Below are positions 55,842-64,000 of a DNA stretch of 64,000 nt, piece by piece. Below the pieces are notes generated by a model, which made no database searches, was not told the DNA's origin, and was given only the letters and a program-made list of their open reading frames with translations. Each line of letters begins with the position of its first letter. The stretch's first letter is position 1. The translations under genes were made by a program, and so were the position numbers. This DNA is from Casuarina equisetifolia (taxonomy: Eukaryota > Streptophyta > Magnoliopsida > Fagales > Casuarinaceae): positions 6,264,501-6,328,500 of the forward strand of contig CM052358.1 of the NCBI GenBank assembly GCA_028551475.1, given 5' to 3'.

Positions 55842-56857
55842 AATTGTGAAATAGTTTTGAAAAATAATCGATGATAGCTTCAAAGCTCTATACTCTGCAA
55901 CTTTGTGCAAAAGGTCCAGTGTATAAATAGAATTCGTTCTACCCTTTTATATTAATCAATCAAGAGAAACAGAAGAAAGTGTTGTTTATGTTTTAATTGA
56001 GGGCTGCAGGTAGATAGATGATAATAGGACAATTTTGCCCAAAAAAACAGACAGTAGAAGCAAAATAGGACGTTACTGCAATTGCCCTGTGGTTGGTGTA
56101 CTGAACCAAAAACAATGGTGCCATTTATGTTGAATCAAAACCTTTTGTTTTAGCTTGTTGGATGTAAACAGTTCGTACATCTTTTTTCCGCATCTACTTC
56201 CTTTTCTTGTAAAAATGCTCTTTAGCTGCCTTGAATGGGACAGGAGTAATATATATATAGCAGTCAACTGGATCCAGGAATTCTACTCGAATTAATTTTT
56301 AAATGTGGTTATGAAGCTCTATTGGTAGATAAATTGTCATCAATAAGACTTCTTTGTCAAACAAGTTAATTTTCCGACTGTCAATTACAAATGAGGGTTG
56401 ATGGATCAAACAGTAATATAGTTATGGTGAAAGGCATGTTCTCAAATGTGCTGAAGCTACATCATTTTTCACCTTGGTTTAGTTGCTCCACGCCTAATGA
56501 ATGGTTTGCGCAAACTCTAAATCCTGCTAGGTAACTATCCTGCGAATCAGCTGTTCCAGCCTTTTGTTTCTGATTTGCATCTACGGCGTGGATGGGGACT
56601 AAGTGCTCATTTCTCCAGTGTTCGTTAATGGCTTCTCTCTAGAACTATTTGTGGACTCATTCGTGAACTTTGGATGCAGGAAGAACACGGATTATATCAA
56701 GCACCAGGCTGAGCAAGGAATAACTGTATACAATTTAAGAATGTTGTATTTCTAAGAAACTAAAGCAAAACATATTCATACAAGCATGGTTGAGAATGGG
56801 GGTGACTAACAGACCTTTCTCTGGAAGTTGTTCCGGTCACATGTTCTTTGAAAAATC
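55842..56857. other. Spacer between the convergent PPR and LysM genes
   Basis: It holds the 3' ends of both genes, which point toward each other. A stretch around 56550-56760 also exists in block 1 (47530-47755). No other gene recognised. Confidence 0.5.
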
Positions 56858-58726
56858 CTAGGACAGCGAAGTGTGGAAGATTCGTGAGAGAGACTGTTCA
56901 ATCTCATCCATAGCTGGCCGAGCAGCTGGATCTTTCTTTAGGCAACTATCAATCAGTCTGACCAAAAAACCAGCGAGGTCTGAAGGGTAATTCCCTTGCA
57001 GGGAAGGATCCATTAAGTGCCCCAAATTGTCCTGTCCATCCTCACGAAGCACAGCATCTAAGACATCTGATAATTGCATGTTTTCTTCTTCATACAAGGC
57101 AGCAACCTCTTTCCCAGTCATTGTTTCCAGCATGAGAACCCCAAATGAGTAGACATCAAGCTTCGTGGAAATAAAACCATGTTCCAAATACTCAGGAGAC
57201 ATGTAACCTCGTGTTCCAATGATGTGCTTTGTCAAGGAAAATTCTCCTTCATCCCCTTCTGCCAACCTTGCCAGACCAAAATTAGCAATCTTTGCTCTGA
57301 AATCGCCGTCCAGAAGAATGTTGCTGCTTTTGATATCCTTGTGGACGTGGGGAGGAGTAGTGAAGCCATGGAGGTAATTAAGACCAGTGGCAACGTCCAA
57401 GAGAATCTGTATCCTCTGTGTCCAGCTCAAAGACTTTCCATCACTACTGTTACGGATCCAATCGCTCAAGGGTCCATTGGAAGCATATTCGTAAACAAGA
57501 TACCAAAGCCCTTTTCTGAAACAGACGCCAGAGAGGCGTATGATATTAAAATGGTTAATCGTGTTCAACAAGTTTATCTCTTTGGAGACATCTCCATTCA
57601 TCTTCTTAATGGCTGCCAAATCCCCATTGATCTTGGCACGATATACAGATCCTTTGATCAAACTGCTGGGGCTGAAATCGTCCGTTGCCTGTTGGAGTTC
57701 CCTAAAATTATATACTTTAAGGGACTGAGCTACACTAGATATGCTCTCCAGGAAGTCCGCGTACTCTTCCTCATCCGTCTTCCGAGCAGGTTTCTTACGT
57801 GCCTGGAATTGATCAGAGACATTAATGGAGTCAGATTTCTTCTTCCTTCTCCAGAAGAATACGTAGAATAGGATGGCCCCAAAGACCAATAGAGCAATTC
57901 CACCAAGAACCCCAACGAGAACGTAAATCCATGTTTTACTTGAGCTGTTATTCGAAGAAGGCGCAGGAGGGGGTGGTGATGCTGGCGGTGGCGGCGGCGG
58001 CGCCATCATTTCAGAACTTGTCGGCGCGACTTGAAGGGGAATTAGAAGCGTGGTGAAGAAATTAATAATAGAACTAGAAAGCTCATTAGCCTTCATTATC
58101 TTACCAACACTTACACTAAATCTAGCACTGATACTGTCAAGAAAATCGCCCTGACTAACTAGGTAACTCAATAAATACTTGACACCCGAATCACTTTGGT
58201 TCTGCGTAGGACAAGCACATCTAAGAGGAACGGTGATTGTTACTCCAGCAGGTAGAGAGGAAGCCGGATATTGGTTTTGTTTCTGGAGGGCTTGACAGGT
58301 TGAAAGGGCTTCAAAGATGTTATTCGCAATCGTCAAATAGCTGTCGTTACCCTGGACAACATAACTTGTGTTTGCTTGATAGTACGTACCTGAACAGGAG
58401 CAGTTGACTGGAACAAGCACCATCCTGTTCGTCGGAAACGTTGCATTCTCCGAAACTGAGTTAATTTGGGCGAGCTGGGTTGGATCAGAGGCCAAGAGAG
58501 TAGAGATGGCGGGAACAGTGTTGTAGGGGGCTTGGGATATGAAGGTGAGGTATGTTTGGCAGCTTCGTTTTACACCATTGCAGAAGTAGCCAAGACCAGA
58601 ACTTGAATTATGGTCGTTGTTGCAATCATTTGTGGTCGATCCCAGGTAGGGTTGCTGCGCTAGAATCAAAGAACAGCTGGAGAAGAACAAGATCGTGAAA
58701 ATGGAGGTGAGACAGAGAGAACCCAT
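56858..58726 (-). CDS. LYK5-like: LysM receptor-like pseudokinase, LYK4/LYK5-like, copy 2
   Basis: A single-exon frame of 622 residues from the ATG at 58726. Organisation is as in copy 1: signal peptide ending LILAQQ, three-LysM ectodomain with NCSC and RCAC motifs, proline-rich hinge (shorter poly-Pro), membrane helix WIYVLVGVLGGIALLVFG, and a kinase fold with IKGSVYRAK, HKD and NFG. Compared with copy 1, the juxtamembrane part is more basic (RRKKKSD, RKKPARK), and the ectodomain has substitutions spread over all three LysM modules. A TAG replaces the Trp codon near the end, so the protein stops after SLS and lacks the last seven residues of copy 1. Bases after the stop still match copy 1, which shows that the stop is derived here or was lost there. 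The kinase domain is otherwise complete, so the gene is probably functional. Confidence 0.95.
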   Translation of the reverse strand: MGSLCLTSIFTILFFSSCSLILAQQPYLGSTTNDCNNDHNSSSGLGYFCNGVKRSCQTYLTFISQAPYNTVPAISTLLASDPTQLAQINSVSENATFPTNRMVLVPVNCSCSGTYYQANTSYVVQGNDSYLTIANNIFEALSTCQALQKQNQYPASSLPAGVTITVPLRCACPTQNQSDSGVKYLLSYLVSQGDFLDSISARFSVSVGKIMKANELSSSIINFFTTLLIPLQVAPTSSEMMAPPPPPPASPPPPAPSSNNSSSKTWIYVLVGVLGGIALLVFGAILFYVFFWRRKKKSDSINVSDQFQARKKPARKTDEEEYADFLESISSVAQSLKVYNFRELQQATDDFSPSSLIKGSVYRAKINGDLAAIKKMNGDVSKEINLLNTINHFNIIRLSGVCFRKGLWYLVYEYASNGPLSDWIRNSSDGKSLSWTQRIQILLDVATGLNYLHGFTTPPHVHKDIKSSNILLDGDFRAKIANFGLARLAEGDEGEFSLTKHIIGTRGYMSPEYLEHGFISTKLDVYSFGVLMLETMTGKEVAALYEEENMQLSDVLDAVLREDGQDNLGHLMDPSLQGNYPSDLAGFLVRLIDSCLKKDPAARPAMDEIEQSLSRIFHTSLS

Positions 58727-60724
58727 TTTTGGGGAGGAAGATCAGGAGGTTACCGCAAGCAGGAGATTGATCGATTTGGTATATAATTTCAACGACGATG
58801 GTGCGGTTGTCGCTGAATTTGAATTCTCAAGAGAAGTCAAATATTGAATTGGTCTTCGAGGTGTCTTCTTTGGACAGTCTGGAACTTTTGCCGCGTTTTA
58901 TCACAGGAAGGCCATGGCTTAATAAATTATCATTTAACATTACACTAAAAGAAGAATCCTGAATTGCCTTCTAATTTACTTTCCATTTTATTTAAACGTA
59001 TTAAATATCGGAGACAAAAGTCCCTGCAAAACTACAATCTTTTGGTGTCAAAATATGAATGTTTATCCCAAATTTATGAGTTAACTTGTAAGTGACATTA
59101 TAAATTTATGTCTAATATAATATTAAAGTCTAAGTTAATTTATTATAGTTTCTATTAAAATTTGAGCCCTTAAAATATGTTTAGTGTTCAATCTTACAGT
59201 TAAAGCATGCTTGGTATATGAGAGTATTTTAAGACAAGAGCTTCATATTAAAAAGAGATAATCATTAGGTAATATTTAAATATAAAAATTGTTTCCATGG
59301 CTAGCTTATGGGATTAACTATGAACTTATTTCTAGAATCAAATATTAAAAACACTGAGAAAAATAAATTTTAACACATGAGAGAAAATATTTTGATATAA
59401 AATAAAATGATTAAAATACATATCATTCTATCAACTAAAATGTAAAGGGTATTTAATTTTCTGAAATAACGATTTTTTCTGGCTAAGCTTTGGATACTTA
59501 GTCCAATTCCGGATGTGAACGAACCAATTGAAAATTATGTCCCTTCTTTAAGAGTTTTCATGATTTAAATCTATTTAACGACAAACTTGTGCCTTGAGTA
59601 TTACAAAAATACAAAGCTTAAATTTTTATTATTTTTCCAAGGAGGAGTGGTCTTTCTGGGAAGGTTCTTTAGATGTGAATGCGAACAGTATCTCTTTGCT
59701 TGCAATTTTAAAAGACAAGCCAACCAAATCTGGCACGGCATTCAAGTTTCAACGAGGATGCATGTGGGCATGACGAAGCCCACAATCTTCAGTTGATTCC
59801 AAAGAATCATATAATAAAAGTCTTAAAAAAACATTAATTTTAAAAGAAATTATTATATTCTTAAATTATTTTTTAGATTTCTTTCATTTATTATAATTCC
59901 TGGGTGGGTGTGAATCTCAGACGTCACGGTTGGGTACTGCAAATTTTAGATATTCATTGGTTTTTGAAAAGAAAAACCCTTGGTGTATTTGGTAGCTGTT
60001 AACATCATTACAAAGCAACAAAATAGGGGCGGCATCAGCACTCTTCCTCCTGTTACAAACATCAAGATCAACTGCCTAAAAGTTTGACTGAAGGCCATAA
60101 TGGTAAGCCTTGATGGGGGCAGACCGTCCTAAGCCGCCGGCGAACAAGTCAAGTTCACAGCCGCGCATCTGCAGAAGGATGGCTCGACAATCACGGAATT
60201 AAGGGCTCCTAAGCAAGCAAGGATTTCTAAGTTCCTCAGGTGGTCGAGCAATCCGAGTCCTTCTGATTCTACTCAGCCATTCACATGGCCTGAGGGAGAG
60301 ATTCTATGAGCCGAATATGCCACCAGCTAAGCACAAATTGTCATAGTCCACTGATTGAACTTAGGTCCCAGATGTCTAATAAAAAGGATCACCAATAGTG
60401 CAGTAAATTGCTAGGCAATTTCGTGTATGCTCACTTTTGAGTCTTTGGAGTATGTGATAAGGTTATGACAGAGTTTGGCAGGTTCCCCGCCGTTTGATCT
60501 TTCTGCTTTTTTGTGTTTTACACGATTTGGGATCTATATTCAACTCCTACAAAGAAAAAGAGAAGAAAAACAAAGGAGACCGGCCAAGTGCGGGACCAGG
60601 TTTCCCAACAAACAATCCAAGGGTCCTAGGCATTATCGTCCTTGACATTGAAGCTGGACTGAATGCATACGCTAATCAATAAAATTCATTATAACTTGTA
60701 GAGCCCTCAGAAAGCTTGGGAAGT
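58727..60724. other. Flank of LysM copy 2 and intergenic DNA
   Basis: Up to 59730 this matches the flank of copy 1 and contains a member of the AT-rich repeat family (59040-59300). From 60040 to 60300 the sequence is clearly richer in GC (CCGCCGGCG and CAGCCGCGCATC), yet neither strand gives a long frame or a known RNA. The 3' UTR of the COR413-like gene should lie within about 60500-60724. Confidence 0.45.
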
Positions 60725-62727
60725 CTATAATGTGAAGACCAGATACCATATAGTGAAGAAGCAGAGCAAGGCTATACCAAGAAAAAAAGCAAAGCAGCAG
60801 AAGCTACATCGAAAGTTCCCATATCCTCCAATTCCTCTCACCTCTATTATGAGAAGTAAAACTCCAATTAGGAGGCAAAGAATACCACTGAAGATGCTAC
60901 TTCGTAATCCATCAGCTAACCAATCAGGAGTAATTACAAATACCAGAAAACGAGAAGCTGTAAAAAGATAGATAATAAATAATCAGAGAAGGAATTCGTA
61001 ATTGTGATGCAATTATATTATTCACTAATGAATAAATTCATTTGTAAAATCAATAACCAATCAAACCTGGAAAGATTTGAGGCCAGAACAGGTTCGCTGT
61101 GACAGCAAGGAAGGCAATCCAATAACCAAATTGTCCTCTGCATGCTTAGATTAATTAGAAACTGAATGTGGTAACAGAACACAGATCTAAAACAGATACA
61201 CTAATAAGGAATTGCCAGGCACCTTATAATATTGAACAGCGCAGTTGGGAAACTTGTGAAGAGACATACTACAAGAAGGGTAGTCTTAATAGATGATCTC
61301 TGGCCTATTCGGTTCAAGAGCAACAAAAACCTGTTGGAGAAGAAATAAAATACAGGACTGTTGATGAGAGAGATGCAAATCTTAAATAAACTCCGGTTTC
61401 TGAATGTCAGAGACCATCTTAAATGTAAACTATCTCAGTCTCTCTATACAAAAAACTGGACATTTGAGTACATGATATGACTGTCATCATGGCTTGGGTT
61501 CATAATCTTACTTGATACGAAATGCAGCAGTAAAAGAATGAAATGATTTAACTGGATTACTCCCTGTGACACAGACTCCTAGACCACTAAGCCGCCATTG
61601 TACAAGATAATTTGGAAGCCTTTCTTCTAGGGTAAGTGGAACCTTTGAACTCACACAAACTAATCATGACGAGAAAGTAGACCTTATGTAATATCCCAAA
61701 CCCCGAACATATTTTATAAACAGCATGAAGGCTAAAAAGAAGATTAGTAATTGCAACATGATATTTGACCAGATGCAGGTGTGAAGTTTGCAACCACAGT
61801 AAGTTGCAATACCGATAGAACTTAGATTCCCATCGCCAAAGTCAACACGATCTATCTCCCACCCTCAATGCATCAATGGACGCTTTATAACTAAAAAGTC
61901 CATTGAATATACAACGTGATAATAAAATAGCAACCAAATGAAGAAAAAAAAGTATATATATAAGGACCTCCAACTGCAAGCAAATGCAACAGAATATGGA
62001 GATGGGCGATGTCGATTCATTATAATCATAACAAACGCAGCAATGAAAGTGATGACGAACTACTCTTGTCCGGGTTTCAGAAGTAAATTATAAGGATGGA
62101 CCCAAAACAAAAAAAAAAAAAAAAAGGAAAAACCGAGACAGTAGTGTTGTTTCTCAAAGTTCAAAATTGGATGCCAAGTTGATGAAACAAAAACAGTAGT
62201 TATTTGGCTTTTGAAACTTGTTTTTACAAAGCCAAGGAGGAAGTAAAAAGGTAAACGAAGAGTGTCAGCTTCTTAAATTCCATTACTTGTTTTGGTTACA
62301 GTGTAGGTTTCCCTGGATTTTTCTAACTCAGTCGAAGTTTGGCTTCTTTAAAAGAAAGAACAAAATCACAAAAACCCAGGACGAATTTTCCAACTTGATG
62401 AAAAACCCAGATTACACTGCCAGTATTTTCATCAATATAGCTTCAATTGCGCTGCTATTTCTTTCAAAAGATGCATTCAAAGTCACTCAAAACCAGTGGT
62501 ATACAACACAAAACTTTTGAGGAAATAAAACCCATTAAGTTCAGCAAGATAGAAATCAATTATAAGTAAGATGAGACTCACAGGGCACAGAGTGTTACAG
62601 CCCATTGAAAGCTGCCATGAGATTCGCTTGATCGTTCCGCAGAAGTGGAGGATTCATCGAGTGCCGCATGCCCAAACCTTGCAACCACTTCATCAAATCC
62701 CATCCCCAGATTTTCCATCTTCGCCAT
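60725..62727 (-). CDS. COR413-family (cold-regulated 413) membrane protein, divergent
   Basis: Four exons on the minus strand: 62727-62582, 61330-61223, 61137-61067 and 60957-60725 (TAG at 60727-60725). Their phases fit exactly (2, 2, 1) and join to 185 residues. All junctions are GT-AG (for example CCCT|GTGAGT and ATAAG|GTGCCT). The N-terminus (MAKMENLGMGFDEV) is polar; five to six hydrophobic helices follow, including LFLLLLNRIG, TLLVVCLFTSFPTALFNII, GYWIAFLAVTANLFWPQIFP and ILCLLIGVLLLIIEVRGIGG. The LP/FP..LFN...G..G.WIAF.AV...F.P..FP pattern and the later VITPDWLADGLR, with G....L.IG.LL and R..GGY.NF, correspond to COR413/WCOR413 proteins (plasma or chloroplast inner membrane; induced by cold, drought and ABA). 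It diverges from the classic plasma-membrane members, especially at the C-terminus, which is Cys- and Phe-rich. No stop or frameshift. Confidence 0.8.
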
Positions 62728-62889
62728 GCCTATCTTTCAAAGCAACTCATGAAACTCTGCCCACCGTGACCATTGGTGATCTGGGTCTCCTCTTTTTCCT
62801 TCCCACTTTCCCCCACCTGGAGTGATTGGGGTCCAGATCCAGTGAGGTCAGGAAATTCGAATGCCCGTACGATTTTGCAAAATATGTCT

Positions 62890-62897
62890 CCACGTGG
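62890..62897. promoter_or_regulatory. G-box/ABRE element upstream of the COR413-like gene
   Basis: The palindrome CCACGTGG, followed by C, lies about 165 bases upstream of the start codon. It contains the ACGT core recognised by ABF/AREB bZIP and bHLH factors. Its position suits a proximal promoter element of an ABA- or cold-regulated gene; function is inferred. Confidence 0.4.
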
Positions 62898-64000
62898 CAC
62901 ACTCACAGCCGCTGATCTCCTCTGTCACTGTCTTCTTACTCCCGACTTCCGGATTCTCCGGATTTGGACATACATTCTCGTACGCGGTATTTGAATCTTC
63001 TTCCGGTATCATCAAGCCACGGTATTTGAATTTACTCGTTAACGATAAATGATTTAAGCTCAAATTCTCCGCTGAACTCTGATTTTCATATCACATTGGA
63101 AGATCTTCCAATTGCATTGCAATCGTAAAGAAAATTCTCCCAGACATTCCATCGTAGAATGCAGTTTAGTACAGGCTTCGAGAGTAAAAGGTAAGCAGGC
63201 TGGTTGCAAGATGTGAGTCCCAGCACTGACTGCTTTTCCACAAGAAATATTTTCTCTCGAATCTCATCTTGCTTTTCCAAAAAGATTATGCACCAAAGTA
63301 CCAAACAGTAGGATGCTGACAAACAACAGGCGCAGCAGGGCAGTCAAAAGCTTGCTTCGGCACGAAAAGTTAGAGAATTATCTTCCATTATCAATTCATG
63401 GTAGAATAATCCTCCAATGAAGACGAGAAATTGTTCATGTCATTTTTTACTTCTAAATTCACGTAGAAAGCAATCAAAGACAAAGCTAGCTTACCCATTT
63501 TTCTTCTCCTGATCATTGACTGAACTAAAGCTCCAATAGATTTCCTCCCACGTTTGTCCTACCAACAACCTTTTGGCTAAACTATGTGTCCTAGGTTTCT
63601 ATGGCGCGGGTGTCAGTAGGCAGCCCACATCTTCCGATGTGCTTAAAATATATAATCAGCCGTAGTTTTAGGGTCATTTTGCAAACCTTGAGGTTCACAC
63701 AGCTTCTGACAGCAGTAAGTAAGGTCTTTATCGTCTAGAAATGATAACAATAAAAAAATAATGAAGGTTTAAGTCTTCTTCCCGGCAAATTTCTCTTTAG
63801 GATTGAATAAATCCTCTCCAATTTTTAAAAAGATCGTACATTTCCAAATTGTTTGAGCACATAAACCCAACGGAGATCTAAATGAATTTACAGTAAAAGG
63901 TTGTCCGAGCTCATCAATTTTGTCATTCTTATGGAGCATATTGTTAAGACATATACAATGAGCTTTACATTAATAAAGAATGTATTAAAAATCATGTTTA
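62898..64000. other. Intergenic end of the window, no gene recognised
   Basis: The first few hundred bases are probably promoter of the COR413-like gene. Short frames (62861-63063 on both strands, 63086-63322 minus) have no domain. The rest is AT-rich without recognisable RNA genes or repeats. Confidence 0.45.

Larger units (their letters stand above)
51335..59730. repeat. Tandem segmental duplication, block 2
   Basis: This is the partner of block 1 (44045-50975), in the same orientation. It contains the DAR1-like pseudogene, the intact PPR gene and LysM copy 2. It is longer than block 1 because block 1 lost most of the PPR region and because about 1 kb of AT-rich DNA (52440-53460) is present only here. 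The LysM start codons in the two blocks lie 9,021 bases apart. Confidence 0.9.

Noticed and set aside
57179-57871. 230-codon open frame antisense to LysM copy 2 (and the matching one at 48152-48445)
   Set aside because: It lies opposite the conserved kinase region and its sequence follows the sense codons; the partner in copy 1 is broken.
60732-60971. 79-codon basic plus-strand frame
   Set aside because: It is antisense to the last exon of the COR413-like gene, whose splice site and reading phase fit.

Overview
This window is nuclear DNA of a flowering plant. Its genes have spliced GT-AG introns, plant-specific families (BELL homeodomain, LysM receptor kinase, DA1-type peptidase, PPR, COR413, plant BTB/POZ), long AT-rich intergenic DNA and decayed Copia and LINE retroelements. 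The low GC content and long AT-rich spacers argue against a grass; a eudicot or early-diverging angiosperm fits best, but the species cannot be named from the sequence.

Layout. 1-1974 (+): the last exon of a BTB/POZ gene that enters from the left. 4.5-9.1 kb: a heavily decayed Copia retrotransposon. 13.8-19.6 kb (-): a complete four-exon BELL-class TALE homeobox gene of the SAWTOOTH (BLH2/BLH4) type, with a GC-AG intron and a probable 5' UTR intron; about 1.9 kb upstream are paired TGACAG (TALE-type) motifs and two G-boxes. 25.36-26.2 kb (-): a 5'-truncated LINE with target-site duplication. 28.5-33.1 kb: a tandem duplication (units of about 2.2 and 2.4 kb), each carrying one intact minus-strand gene for a small lysine-rich protein of unknown function. 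33-40.5 kb: AT-rich repeat DNA with a possible solo LTR.

41.9-59.7 kb is the most interesting part. An 11-exon DA1-RELATED (DAR1-like) ubiquitin-binding LIM peptidase gene is followed by a remnant of a PPR gene and an intact LYK4/LYK5-like LysM receptor pseudokinase. The same order then recurs: a 5'-truncated DAR1 pseudogene, an intact PPR gene and a second intact LYK4/5-like gene. This is a roughly 7-8.5 kb tandem segmental duplication in which each copy kept a different single-copy gene while both kept the chitin-receptor-like gene.

60.7-62.7 kb (-): a four-exon gene for a divergent COR413-family membrane protein, assembled here from splice sites because no single long open frame covers it, with a palindromic ACGT (ABRE/G-box) element upstream. 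The last 1.1 kb shows nothing recognisable.

The genes do not form a pathway. LYK4/5-type receptors act in chitin perception, DAR proteins in ubiquitin-regulated organ growth, SAWTOOTH in leaf-margin and KNOX control, and COR413 in cold or ABA response. Exon boundaries were read by eye from splice consensus, reading phase and family conservation; no alignment or transcript data were available.
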